From Diphasiastrum complanatum (taxonomy: Eukaryota; Streptophyta; Lycopodiopsida; Lycopodiales; Lycopodiaceae), in NCBI GenBank assembly GCA_029204225.1, contig CM055094.1, forward strand, positions 21,821,584-21,872,656: a DNA stretch of 51,073 nt, read 5' to 3'. The notes under the pieces were generated by a model, which was not told where the DNA came from, searched no databases, and saw only the letters and a list, made by a program, of their open reading frames with translations. This document shows positions 12,031 to 25,294 of the stretch, piece by piece. Both the position numbers and the translations under genes were made by a program. Position 1 is the first letter of the stretch, and every line of letters starts with the position of its first letter.

Positions 12031-13756
12031 ATAGATGCATCACCCTCACTGGTACCCATGAATGGGTGGTCCTCCCTCAAGTGTGGCTCGTCATCAGGGT
12101 GAGGGGGGTAAGTGGATGGTATATCCTGGGTGGGCAAAGGGTCTTGCTGGCTGGAGGGGTGTGTCACTGTGAAGATAGCTAAATGTGTGGGTGGGACGAG
12201 ACACAACCGTGACCGTGGGTGGACGACTCGGGAAAGGACTGGAAGAAGAAGGTGCAGCATTCCGAGCTCTTCCAGCAAAGGAAGCTCGGGAGGCAGCTGG
12301 CATAGGAGGATGTGTTGCACCGGAGGGGGAAGCTGTAGGAGGACGTGCTCCTGCTGGCTGAGGAGGGTGTGCAACATAGGGATCAGAGGTGACTGAGGTC
12401 ACAACAGTATGGACTATAGGGTCTGGTGCCAAGCCACCGGCTATCAAACGTGGCCCGTAGATATCAATCAATTAAATTGGCTAATATTCACAATGATCCT
12501 ATTCATTCATCTTGGACCCAACTTGATCCAAGGGTCCACAAAAAGTACATTAGAAATCACAAGATTCATGTGAGTCCCAATTTGGACCCAACTCTAAAAA
12601 GTGATCTCTAAGTTTAAAAATGACATTGGGCCTTTAGTTTTATTTTAATTCCAAGGCCCAAGTCATGTTTATTTTATTTACAACTTTATTTGTGTGCTCA
12701 TTGGGCCATGGGCTTATACATGCAGGATGCCATGCCCTCGCAACACATTTTATTGGATGATTTTATTTATTTACACTTTGTTGGGAATACCCCCAACAGA
12801 GAACCTCTAACATCCTTGAGTTTGTTGCTTCAAGCGTCGCGAACTTTATCAATAAATTGTGAGCCAAAATAAAAATAAAAATAAAGTAATATGATTTGCC
12901 AATACTTTAAGCTTGGGGTAGGGGATTTGAGTGACCTTCACACTGGGTTTAATGGCCATTAAATCACGGTGAGGCCTAACGGCCTTGCCATTATTTTATG
13001 GCCATTTCACCCAATGCAAAGGTCATAAAAACACTAGTCCCCATCAAATTATTGGGTTCTATTTTATGAAGAGTATTTCTAGGACGCTTTCTCTTTCTCT
13101 TGATAGGTGTAATGCCACGACTAAACTTGGGATGAGAGTAAGCATGATAACTGGCTTTTTCTTGATTCTATTACCTGCACTGGATTTTCCTGTTAATGAA
13201 ACCAGTGAAATATGATTCATGGACAGCATGGGCACCCTTCACTGGCTAAATGTTTGAATTACAGGGATCTATTGAGGTGGGAAAAGATGCAGATTTAGTT
13301 ATCTGGGATCCAGAAACCTCCTTCATAGTTGACGAGAACTACAGTTTATTCCACAAACACAAGGTATGGAAGTCGATCTGCTATTATGAAAATTTGTTCG
13401 GTACTTCCTATCCAGCACTTATACTGCAGGATAGACTGGGTTGGGTTTCTTAATAAAGGTCTAATGATATTAGCTGTGTAGGCTGTTTTTTGCAAGTATA
13501 CCCTGTTTGTAGGTGGGCTGTGCTTTGAAAGTGTATGTCTGGAAGCTTCCATGTTCCAAGGCTTGAAGAATACAAGAGCAACGTAAAGTATATATTGATC
13601 TTTACGAGGGAAGGATGTATTTGTTGTCAGGTAACACCCTATGCTGGAAAAACTTTGTCTGGACAAGTGATTTCTACATTCTCGAGAGGAAATCTCGTCT
13701 ATCATGAAGGGCATCATGCTACCAAAGCTTGTGGTCTGTCAATATTATCAGCTTGA
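7072..13756 (+). CDS. ALN: Allantoinase, C-terminal half (six exons; 5' part not in window)
   Basis: Allantoinase (EC 3.5.2.5) hydrolyses allantoin to allantoate in purine breakdown; in plants it acts in the ER and lets nitrogen be recovered from purines. Exons are 7072-7198, 8408-8563, 9497-9607, 9836-9946, 13265-13363 and 13631-13756. All have GT-AG borders and compatible phases, giving about 242 residues and a TGA stop. Metal-site and active-site motifs are intact: [36 protein letters not shown] and [15 protein letters not shown]. The C-terminal strand region reads [13 protein letters not shown], and the end reads [18 protein letters not shown]. Plant allantoinases are about 500 residues, so roughly the first half is missing. 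The residue pairing at every exon join follows the family without gaps. The 5' exons are either upstream beyond a >7-kb repeat-filled intron or lost. The visible part shows no stops or frameshifts. Confidence 0.9.
11573..12471 (-). pseudogene. hAT-like (DUF659-type) transposase remnant in an allantoinase intron
   Basis: On the minus strand a Pro/Ser/Ala-rich region (about 12060-12470) and a polyproline stretch encoded by a long C run lead to [20 protein letters not shown] (about 11735-11800), then [11 protein letters not shown]. This resembles the 'aRfiY...lPFnvarspyf' segment of hAT/DUF659 proteins. The LNLPFNIA piece is tandemly duplicated (24-bp repeat, 11706-11753). The reading frame is split over at least two frames. 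Family assignment rests on one short motif. Confidence 0.45.
11999..12029 (+). repeat. Uninterrupted run of 31 guanines
   Basis: 31 consecutive G on the plus strand inside the hAT-like remnant. Read on the minus strand it makes a polyproline (or polyglycine) track, the likely cause of the local frame change. Length may be affected by sequencing error. Confidence 0.9.
12472..13264. other. Remainder of the long last allantoinase introns
   Basis: AT-rich intronic sequence ending at the acceptor of the 13265 exon. I see no gene. Short ORFs here have no family resemblance. Confidence 0.5.
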
Positions 13757-14690
13757 AATATGAGAAAACCTTCCATTTCCTGAAGCACCCAGAAATGATA
13801 AAAGCAGATGACCTAAGGGATAAGAGTTTAAGGCATGCATAATCCTCTTTCATCTGCACAATGTGCACATTTTAAGAGTATTTGATTTCCCTTTTCAGGC
13901 TAAGTTTTGAGTTTCAGCTTCCAACATACATATGGCAGAAGCTCTACGGAGCTTTTAGTATCATGAGTGCAGAATCTCTTGTCAACGATAGTCCTGCAAA
14001 TTGTGGTAAAGCCAGTTACTTAAACGCCCCTCTTTTGTGAAGCATGAAGTTTTTGTATGTGATTATCTTTAATCGGCTGTGCTTGTGGTTCATGGCATCC
14101 TTAGAGGTAGTTCTCTTCACTCCTGCAGTTATCATTTGTGTTTCTAGGTGACCCATGATACCTAGTTCTTTTTCCTGTAGGAGAGATTGTTTTTAGATAT
14201 CAATTTTGCCATGAAAACATTCATAAACTTCAACGAATATGCTACTTCACAACTCAAACAATTGTATTTAACTTCATTGAACGTTAAATCCTGCTTTTAT
14301 GTTTTTAGAACAAGGTTTCTTTAGTCACTTGCGAAAAGACATAAGTCGTTCTTGACATCAATGCATGTATTCTCAAAGTCATGGCAAGCAACCAAATATA
14401 AAAAAAGTTCGAATCTTTTGAATACACTTGCAGGTTTGACATTTGGCTAAAACTCTGGGTAAAGTAGGGTTATATCATTTTGCAAATTTGAAACAGCATG
14501 AACAGGACAAATGATGCTAAAAAGTCTGCTAAACTAATTCAAACATATGAGAATGCAAAATTTGAGGTTGCAGTCATAAATAATTACTGCGACACGGTTT
14601 TGCTACTTATGCTACTTTTTGTCCTGAATGATTGAAGTGAATGTCAGACAATGTACATGAATTATAAATTTTGGGAGATGCAAGAATTGT
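13757..14690. other. 3' flank of the allantoinase gene
   Basis: AT-rich, non-coding, and likely to contain the 3' UTR and polyadenylation region. I do not see a further gene. Confidence 0.5.
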
Positions 14691-14930
14691 GCTAAAATTG
14701 AAGACATACCATCATGTGCACATTAAGCCTTTGAGCTACCTTCTCTAAAAATTTAGAAAGCTTGAATGTGTAATGACAGAATCTCAGTCCTTGATTGTGT
14801 TTACAGTCTATTATGAACCCTTGTTGCTTATTGGCACGGGGACAGCTTTGGCCCCGACCTAATAAGCGATTGACATGTGGAGTCAGGGCAGGGGACAAAA
14901 CACCCCTTGACACGCGTGCGTCGGCAACGC

Positions 14931-15088
14931 ATTGGCGCCACGCGGGACCATGCTGACGCTGGCGCCGGGACCACACCCACACTGGCGCCACCCTCACGCG
15001 GGACCACAATGGCGCTGTCGCCACGCGCCGGGACCACACAACGGCGCCGGGACCCTCGCGCGGGAGCACGCTGGGGGCGCCGGGAACC
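14931..15088. repeat. GC-rich minisatellite, ~28-bp degenerate unit, about six copies
   Basis: A strongly GC-rich block in an AT-rich neighbourhood, built from recurring GGCGCC and GCGGGACCAC elements spaced about 24-31 bp. The overlapping ORFs on both strands (14692-15263) are side effects of the composition. Confidence 0.7.
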
Positions 15089-15113
15089 AGGCCTGTGCAT
15101 CCAAAGGAAAGCA

Positions 15114-15524
15114 TGAGAGATGGAGGAAAAGTGATAGAGAGCAAGGACATTCATAAATCCATTTCACAAGAGAACGAATATGCTTTATTGAAATGAAGAT
15201 ATGTACATGAGGAACAACTCGAGTTTGCCCCTGTTTATAGTGGAGAGGAGGGCCTGGCCTCAAAATCCTATTGGCCCATTTTTACCTCCCTAACTATTCA
15301 AATAAAAAAGAGTGGGAACCCATTCAAAATTGGAGGGAACGAATTTGAATTTGAATTTGAATTTAAACCAATTTTGGTGGGAGTCCCAACTTTATTCACT
15401 AACTTGACATTTAGGCCTTGCGATATTAAAAGTCCCGCAAAAAGGCCTAAAGTCCTATTATTGACTTTCTAATTATCAAATGATTATGTGATCATCGGGT
15501 TGGACTTACACACACAGGGTGCCA
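15114..15524 (-). repeat. Dispersed LTR-like repeat, copy 1
   Basis: About 400 bp shared with 26169-26536. Shared segments include tgagaga.ggaggaaaagtg, gaggaacaactcgagtt, tattcactaacttgacattt and atcgggttggacttac. On the minus strand both copies have a TATA-like box (ACTATAAACAGG here, ACTATAAAAAGG in the other). If the minus strand is sense, the copy starts TGGCACC and ends TCTCTCA. No flanking duplication was found, so the ends are provisional. Confidence 0.6.
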
Positions 15525-15689
15525 AATTTGAATTTGACCCAAGAGACTAATTTTTATCAGCCAGCAAAGATATCTCACAAATGTGCTATAAAAATATGGA
15601 ATGGCCAACTACAAACCAAGTCAATTTCCACTCGCCCCTGGACTGAAGCTGTGAAAGGAACAATCTCCTTAAACAGAGGCAGAAAAGGA

Positions 15690-16100
15690 GGAAATTGCAC
15701 AATATCCATTTCACTCCATCATCGGCTCACTGATGTATGCAATGATATGCACTCGACCTGACCTTGCATATTCAATCAGTTCACTCAGCCAGTTTCTATC
15801 AAGTCCATGACCAGCCCATTTGAAAGCACTTACAAAGGTCATGAACTACATCCAAGCCACCAAACATCTCAGCATCTGTTATGGAGGTAGCCAACTTACC
15901 AACATACTTGACGGATACACAGATGCAGATTAGGCAGGGGACATTGATATCAGAAGGTCGACTTCTAGATTTGTATTTTTATATCTTGTGGTCACATGCA
16001 ATGATGAAGAGCTCATTAGGGCAATCACATAAGATTTTTCAACTAGCAAGATTTAAGGCTTATGCACTATTGCCTTGGAGTAGAGATTTGGCAAAAGAGA
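15690..16100 (+). pseudogene. Ty1/copia pol C-terminal fragment
   Basis: Frames read IIGSLMYAMICTRPDLAYSI, SLSQFLSSP, LKALTKVMNYIQATKHLSI and DGYTDAD, the end of copia RT and the start of its RNase H. It is interrupted by stops, one of which replaces the Trp after TDAD. It is truncated on both sides. Confidence 0.8.
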
Positions 16101-16129
16101 GAAGGTATTGCACTCACCCAAACCAAGTA

Positions 16130-16880
16130 CATGACAAAAATGCTTGAGCATTTAGGATGAGTGATAGTAAACTAATTTCTATACCAATTGACATTGGAAA
16201 GGAGTTGTCTAGTGAAGATAAGATTGTGTTTGTTGATGCAACATTGTTTCATTAGCTAGTTGGATATTTGATTTACCTTCCTAGTACACATCCTAAATTT
16301 AGCTTCTTAGTCTAATGAGTCAATTTATGGAAACACCTAAAGAGACACATTGGAAAGTTGCAAAAATAATCCTTTGTTATGTAAAGGGCACAACTACTTA
16401 TCGTTTGGTGTATGAAAACCCACATAGTTTGCCAGAATTATAGGATATTGTAGGTGTTGATTGTGTAGGTAGTTTTAATGACAAGAGATTCATCACAAGT
16501 TCTTTTTCATTTTAGTAATGGTGTTTTTCTCTTGGTCAAGTAAAAAGTAGGAAACAAATGTTCTATCCTCTATGGAGGCTAAATATAAAGCTTTATGTTT
16601 GACAACACAAGAGGCAATATGGCTATAATGAATGCCAGAAGACATTGGCATTTTACAAGTTGAGTCTACCATCATCAAGAGTGATAGCCAAAGTGCTAGA
16701 AAGCTAGCTTAAAATCTTATATGCCATGCACACACTAATCATATCCAAATTAAATATTAGTTCATTAGAGAAAAGCTTGTATCTAGATAAATTGATGTGA
16801 TACAATCCAAGATTGAGGACCAGCTAGTTGATATCTTTACAAAAGCTTTAAATATGCTAAATTGTAGTTTTTAAAGAAAA
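16130..16880 (+). pseudogene. Second Ty1/copia RNase H remnant
   Basis: Pieces in shifting frames read LEHFRMSDSKLISIPI, VAKIILCYVKGTT, then SDSQSARKLA, ICHAHTNHIQIKY.FIREKL and IEDQLVDIFTKAL. This is the canonical end of copia pol (the 'HARTKHIDVRYHFIRE...DQLADIFTKAL' stretch). It has many stops and is followed by a polypurine tract and an LTR start, so it is the 3' end of one element. Confidence 0.8.
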
Positions 16881-16905
16881 AATTCAATCTAAAGTAAAAT
16901 AAACT

Positions 16906-17100
16906 AGGGCTTGAGAGAGACTGTTAAATATAGTGTAATCCCTATTTACACTTTGCCATAATTAGTAGCTTTTCTTATCTAAAGCTACATGCCATAGTGA
17001 TGAGTGCCACATTAATGAAACTTGAGTTCAGGGAGGTGGGGTAGTTGTCTCGTAACAGGGACAATCTCGTAACAGGGGCAATCTTACCATGTAGTAATAC
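16906..17100 (+). repeat. Polypurine tract and start of the copia 3' LTR
   Basis: agggcttgagagaga (16906-16920) is a typical copia polypurine tract. The LTR start TGTTAAATATAG begins at 16922. I cannot find the far LTR end. A short duplication of tctcgtaacaggg occurs at about 17048-17080. Confidence 0.55.
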
Positions 17101-19689
17101 CCCCAAAAATTAGAGTACACTCTATGTAGTTACTTTTAGTTATTCACGAATATAGTTCCTAAGGGTTGCTTGGAGTGTTTGGTGCTTATTCCTTTAGCCC
17201 TTTATGGCTCGTGATGATTGATAGCTTGTCTGGTTCATAGCATAAACTGTACGGTTACACTTGCTTCCTTTAAAACTTTCACTTTTTAAGGGTACATTCA
17301 TTTCTCATCTAGAGTTGAATCTGCATTCTTGATAGCAATACACATCTCTATTGATTTTCAAACTTTAAAATAGTTGGTAATAGCAAAGTTGACATTTAAT
17401 AGAGGTAGAGTCCTTTCTTACTTAAAGGAATTGGGTGACTATTAAATATAGGTGGAAAGTTCCTTGTGCTATCCCTTTTGATAATAGTAACTATTTGTTT
17501 TTAAGTACCTCCTAGGAGTTTTTCATTTTGCTAGAATTCAAACTTCAATCATGACAAGTACAGAGACATATCATGATAAGAAGTCCAATGTCTACTCAAA
17601 CTTGAGGTTGAGGTTGAATGCACACTTGCAAGGTCCAAAGATAACTCAAACCAAAGGATGAGGTTGATTGCACACTAGCAAGAAAACTAGAATTTTTTTT
17701 CTAGGCAATGTCAATAAAATCTGTAACTCAAGAATTTCTTGAGTTGAGAGCCTCCATGAAAAGAAATAGGAAAGCAAGCAATGAGTGCCAATGATATAAG
17801 CAACGACAATGAATATCTCAAGAATTTCTCAAGTTGAATGAGCTTTCACACTAATTCAAGCCATCTATCCATCCAATGAGTTGATGTTGATTGCACACCA
17901 ACAAAGATATAGAAAATCTTTTTTCTAGGCAATTCCAATAAAATCTATAACTTTTAAGAAAGACATTACATAACAAAGCATTGCTAACAAACTATTCAAT
18001 TAAAAACGACGATCTAATATACAAAATGCAACCTAGTTGTACTAATAAGGTAGACTCTTTTCTCATTACAAATCCAAGATAGTAAGTATTATCTGATTTG
18101 TAACATAGTGTAACATGTACTAAAAAGTTTAGACCAAGTGAATGTGCTCAAAGCATCAAATTAGAAATAAAATTATCGAGAACATGCTTGATAATGCCTT
18201 TCTATTTCATGTTAGAATTTTAAAGTGAAAAAGATAAACACCTACAACTCTCACGAAATTGTTGGAAGCCTGCCAAAGAGCACATTAGTGAATACATAGA
18301 AAATGGAATGCATAGAAAATCTAGAACTTAGAATCTATTTGAGCTGCACTACAAGAAAAAAGATACATACATGAGCTTAAAGGTTTTATATATACATAAT
18401 TTTGTATGTATCCTATCTTATGAGGAGACTTACAACTTGGGTAGCAAATATTAATATCCATTCGGGTGTTGATGTGTATGCAAGTTGTAACTTATGAAGA
18501 AATTGAAAAGTGTGCACCACCCATACTATGCTTACAGAAACAAAAGTCTTGTCATATAGCCTTTAGCCTTGCATATCAAGCTTGAAAATGTCTTTGTTTG
18601 TTGGTCAAAAGAAACTTGTTACAATAGATGTGACTATGGACCAATCCCTATTTGATTCCATTATTTCTAAAGTAATGGAAGTGTCGGTGGTGTGGTTTTT
18701 TTTAATAATTTGGTAATGCAATAGTGGTACTTGTTCCAATTTGACTTCTTTTCTATGTTATGGCACATAAGGAGCAATAATATCTCTAAGAAAAGGTGTA
18801 TATCTCAAATGTATGATATGTCATCATATTGTTGTTTGAAAAGAAACCAATCACTATCACTTGGATATTGTCCTATCATGCCTTTTAAGGAGTAGATGGT
18901 GATGTCATTGTCAATCTATTAAATGTAAATGTTTTAGCCATGGTGATACTATGTCAATGACATCAATAAAAAAATTTCTTCATGAGTTCCATAGCATGAC
19001 ATCCATAAATACCAATATTTGCTCCTCCATAGATTTTTTAGGAGGTCTGATTTGACTAAATAGAACTTGACATAAAGCTTTTTTTTGGATCCTATGTCAT
19101 ATAGCACACTTCAAATGCATACACGTGGATTTCAATAATTCAAGGTTGATAGGAATCCTATCGAAATTAAGGCAATTTTAGTGTCAAATTTGGCACCAAT
19201 AATCAATCAAGCAAGGTTTTTTTTAAAATCAAATTTCCTATCAAAGTATATTACAATCTATTTTCGACTTTCTTTTAAATTTTTTATGGTAATATAAAAA
19301 GGTGCATCATTTACATAGGTTAGATAGATATAAGATTTTGGTATTGCTACATATCACCTACTTATAATAGCTTCTAGCTACTTATAGTCCTTACGATCAA
19401 TGATGATGGTGAGTAAGCTGAACAATTTAAAAATAATTAAGTATCATTGCAAGCTTGGAAAGGTTTCTTTTAAGGAAGAGAGAGAGAGGTAGTGCATGTT
19501 TGAGCTCAAAAAAGTAGAGCAATAACAAGTATCTACAAAAGCACAAGACTTTGTCTTAGGCTATTCATGCAATATTGAATAAGACAACAAAAATATCTTG
19601 ATAATCTACTGCATGACTATAAATTTTTGAATTATAAATTTGTAAGTTTTCCAATGGATCTAGGCATAAAATTGTCGAAGTATCACTGC
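17101..19689. other. AT-rich repeat-derived sequence without recognisable genes
   Basis: No coding region could be read. Between about 17600 and 17960 two ~210-bp degenerate copies carry 'gaggttgattgcacac', 'ttttttctaggcaat.' and 'caataaaatct.taact'. Otherwise I see only AT-rich DNA and ancient debris. Confidence 0.5.
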
Positions 19690-20379
19690 CCTCAAATAGA
19701 TCCAAATAAAGAGCAAATAAAGGAGTATTAATTTCAATCAATGATTGGATTTCTCATGTATGTCATCATATGTACCAGGCTTGACATTGCTATGTTGTCA
19801 ACACACTAAGTCAACTCATATCAAAACTTGGAATAACCCATTGGAAGACACTTGTCATAGTGCTAAAGTATTTACAAGCAACCAAGCACCAGTGCATCTG
19901 CTACAACAAACCAAAAGTAGAAGATAGTCATGTTTTACATGGCTACACAAATGCAGATTGGGCAAAAGCCATAGATATGTATTCCTACTCAACAATGGTC
20001 CAATTTTGTGCAACAACAAAAAGCTTGATAGTCGTACCTTTTACTAATGCAAAATATATTTCTACAACACATGTAGTAAAAGAAGGCATTTGGCTTAGAC
20101 AATTACTTTCATGAGACTACTTCAAAATAGTCCAACTCATTTGTTTTGTGATTATCAGATTGCTATTGTATTGTCACTGAATCTCAAGTTTCATTCCAAG
20201 ATCAAACATATTGAGATAAAATATCATTACGTTAAAGAGAAAGTTCTAAATAGAGAAGTCTGTTTAAATTTCTACAAAACATAATAGACATTTTCAGTAA
20301 GGCTCTACATTTAGAGAGTCGTAATAGATTTTGTGAGATACTCAAGTTAAGGATCAGAAAGTTACAAGAATCCTCAAGC
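19690..20379 (+). pseudogene. Third Ty1/copia RNase H remnant
   Basis: The copia RT/RNase H boundary is recognisable (SMIGFLMYVIICTRLDIA at about 19739-19792). The open frame 19860-20114 follows, with LKYLQATKHQCICY, DWAKAIDMYSYSTM, NAKYISTTHVVKEGIWLRQL. The tail is NIIDIFSKALHLESRNRFCE. The DADWA Asp is kept as NADWA. It ends at an expanded polypurine tract and an LTR-like TGTTTAGAAC. Confidence 0.8.
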
Positions 20380-20409
20380 GGGGGGGGGGGTGGGGGTGGG
20401 GGTGGGGGG
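20380..20409 (+). repeat. G-rich expanded polypurine tract
   Basis: Thirty bases made of four G runs (11, 5, 5 and 6) separated by single T, immediately before the putative LTR start TGTTTAGAAC at 20410. The spacing fits a potential G-quadruplex on the plus strand. Confidence 0.8.
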
Positions 20410-20876
20410 TGTTTAGAACTTTCACTTAATTCTTCTTTTAATGAGGAATTGGCTCAAATATATAGAAATACTCAAGTTTTCTAACGATATGCAAAGATAC
20501 ATGGAGTTTGGCATAGTTTATGAAGATACACTATGTTCTACAAATGATCAACATGGCAAAAATCCTGACTCAGCGAAAAAGTCTAAAAGACAAGTCCTAA
20601 AATGTCAACCAAGATAAATTCTAAAACTGTCATTTGGTGAAAATGCCACTAATGCCGACTCTTAGTGTAAAAAGCCCATTGAATGGAATTGCCGACCTTT
20701 GACTAGTCAACAAAAATGTTGATCGACATTTTCATGGTGCCACTCAAAATAGAACTCTTCCTAAATCTTTTAAGGGTTGTCCTTTAATTTGAGACCATCC
20801 ACAAAAATGAATAGAAGAAAAAATGTCTAAATACATAGGATCGCAAAAGTGGAGCACGAGCATATTAACATCTATA

Positions 20877-22429
<1,553 letters not shown>

Positions 22430-22464
22430 TGGTATTTGAGCCAATCCCAAAATGGTATCAAAGC

Positions 22465-23180
22465 AACGTTGATTTATAAGACACTATCAAAACCTTGGAT
22501 GAAAATTCCACAACTATACCTCTTGAGCTACGCTAGTCAAGTTTCTTGAAATCTTAAGGAAGAAATTTCTTGATGAATGTAGTTCAAGTTCAGCTGCAAA
22601 TTCCAGACTTATGCTCCCAATAAAAATCTAGGTGTGGAGGTTCTTGTTCAATGAGGTTTATGATGAAGGTTCAAGGAATGCCAAATACTGGAAATGGAGT
22701 AATCTGAAGACATCAAAGAAGAAAAAAAACATAAAAATATGGTAGCGACCTGAACCATGCTTTCTCAAACCCCTCTGCCTCAATCAACAACAGCTTTGAG
22801 AGTCTAAGGTGATTGAACAAGGCAGAACAAGGAAAGCCATCCATAAATTCAGATATGTACAGAAATATAATGAGTTCAGATATCAATCCCATTAAATGAA
22901 ACTGAACAAACATCCAATAAGTAGGAAATCATGATATTTTATTCTCTTGAAGATGGACTTATCATTTGATATTAGCTATAGTAGTCTTGCAGAGCATCTG
23001 AAATCTAATCTGAATTGCATTATCTATACATATACACCCGATAGTGCAGTCTGAGCAAATTTATTGTTTAGTGATACAAGCAAGAAATCCAATCTTACAA
23101 GCCTTTCAGAGACAACTAAAATGACATATAGCAATTGGCTACGTATGCTTATATATTGGGTTATGTTGAGTTTTTGGACT
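22465..23180. other. Spacer between copia leader debris and the DUF3455 gene
   Basis: No recognisable coding region. The right part is likely the 3' UTR of the minus-strand gene that ends at 23181. Confidence 0.4.
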
Positions 23181-25264
23181 TCAGTTCGTATAAAACCAGA
23201 AAACAGCAGAAAATGGTGCTCGCCAAAGCATATTGGCTGTAGGTTTGAATGCAGAGTGGGATAACGGAACCCCACCTCTTGTTGAAAGTATCTGGACATG
23301 TGTGTACTCACCCAACAAAGAGCTGCACCAAGATCAAAAGAAAAAGTCAGCCTAAAATACATGTCCTTCCAAATTGTTGCAGAGGCCTGCCCAGAAAATA
23401 TCACAGAATTTATTAAAATTCGATGAAATTTCAGCCTGCAAGATCTTAGTTCGTAAAATGCACCACAAATTTAAATCATCAACTTCTTTTGCATAGCACC
23501 ACATGCCACAGCATCATGATCCATCATTAGGGCCCTAGAAGTAGATGGAGTTAACTTGCAGGAAGGCATTTCCACATAACATCAAAATCAGTGTGCCGGG
23601 TTTCTACCACTTCTTAGAAGGCCAACGAAACACTCAGAAAAGATGAAGGCTAACACTAGTGAAAGACCAAAGAGAAGTGCTAGAGGCAAGTGACTCATGG
23701 GACATAGCTGAACAGAGTCAACAAAGATGAAAAAGTAAAGATGAAAAACCACAGGCATATAAAAAGATACTACTTTTGGCCTTGGTTTGATTGCCATCAG
23801 AAAGAAACAGATTGCCTAATTTCTCCATGATGCGAGGAAAACATAGGACAATTGCAAACAAGGCGGTGTCACTTATGGTTTAAATTTTCAAATGGAAGAA
23901 GACTGTACTTAAGTGACTTACACATTGCCAAAGTGATGAGTGACCGTGAAAAGACACCATGGCAACCCATCCCTTGTTACAGACACAGCTGCCGATTGTG
24001 CTCTTCCCTGTAGCTGAAAACTATTTGGATTCCATAGTTGCCACCAGTTTATTTCATCAGATTTTATGGATTTTGATTTCTTCCAAAAGTACTTCCCAGC
24101 AAGAATACCTCCAGGCAGGTTGTATAAGCTGGCTTCTACTCGTATCTGCTCCCAGGCTTGACCATTGAAGCGGTACAGGACTATGCCTTCGCCAAACAAT
24201 CCTTCTACCACACGCTCAGAAGTGATCAACAATGATTTCGGCATGGATGGTGGCTGCCAGTCCTGCTGCCAAAGCCAATATTCAGCTTCATATGGAACTT
24301 CTACTTCAGCCAAATCCTCATCACAAGTCTCCTGCAAGGGAGGAATCCCTCCCTTTGGAAATAGCTGTTGAATGTAAGAAATGAGAGATGCAGTTCCATC
24401 AAATTGATGTGATGTAGCCTGTATCAGGGTTTGCAAAATGAAGCCTTTTGAAGGAGTTGAAGCTATTTCTTTCCCTGAGACACATCAATAAGGATGGATT
24501 TGAGAGAAAATGAAAACACCAATCTAATCATAAGAACGAATACAAGCATAAACTTGAACTGGATGATTGATTAAGAAGCTGAACTGACCCGAAACAGAGC
24601 TGAAATTGGATCCTGATTCAATGGTATCTCCCACAGAATTGTCTAAAACCCAAGTTCCTTGACTTTTTGCATGCGTTTGTAGTACTCTGGAGATGAATAA
24701 TCCGACATGATGGCTGAGATTGTTTGCCATAACGAGATCTGCATTTGCTCCAGACGCAACCCACTTCTTTGAGGAGCATTGGTACATCTGTCTTCCATTC
24801 TGAGTTTTTGCCTTCATGAACAAGCTGTTGAAACCGAGCTTAGTACTCTATCAATCGTGAATGGGCTAAAAAACACATATAGCCACTTCTGAATGTGGAT
24901 AGTTTGACTAGAAAAAGTTCTTGACGTTAATCTATTACATACATTTGCAAAGTGAAGAATTTGGCATAAACACTCGAGCAGACAAACGCAGTTAAGGCTT
25001 CAAAATAATAAAAATATCAAATCATTTGCAACATTCGCATCTTCAAACAAAATTCAGAATTAACTTTGCCTCTCATGAACAACATTTGCCTTTTGCTTAG
25101 GGCTCCTTCAGTCTTGAGATAATGAAGGTATCCATGCACCTGTTGCCAGGAGGAGGATACATAGCTGCAGTTTTCCAAGTATGGACTGTACTGCCCAGCA
25201 GCATCAAACTACCCAGAATAAAAACAGCTTCAGTAGTACAGGCCTTTCTCTTGTTCAAAGCCAT
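23181..25264 (-). CDS. Protein with signal/anchor segment and two DUF3455 domains (four exons)
   Basis: Exons on the minus strand are 25264-25140, 24824-24589, 24474-23922 and 23322-23181. Every join has GT-AG borders and keeps the frame, giving 351 residues. Residues 13-29 form a hydrophobic signal or anchor segment after a basic start (MALNKRK). Domain 1 (about 44-182) has GRQMYQC, GTWVLDNSVGD, YIQQLFPKGGIPPL and VPYEAEYWLW. Domain 2 (about 200-351) has GIVLYRFNGQAW, EASLYNLPGG, LPWCLFTVTHHFG, YTHVQILSTRGGVPL and FWFYTN at the stop. This order (GxQ.Y.C, W, IPW.L, THVQR.NTRGGV.P, VPY.A.Y.FY) is that of DUF3455, a family of unknown function mostly known from bacteria and fungi. An upstream ATG at 25294 would add ten residues; I chose 25264 because the sequence before it resembles a splice acceptor. 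No stops or frameshifts, so it looks functional. Confidence 0.8.
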
Positions 25265-25294
25265 TTGTGATGCCACCTTCAGCTGCAAAAACAT

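Noticed and set aside
14692-15263. Several overlapping ORFs on both strands
   Set aside because: They arise from the GC-rich minisatellite, which has few stop codons in any frame; no family motif.
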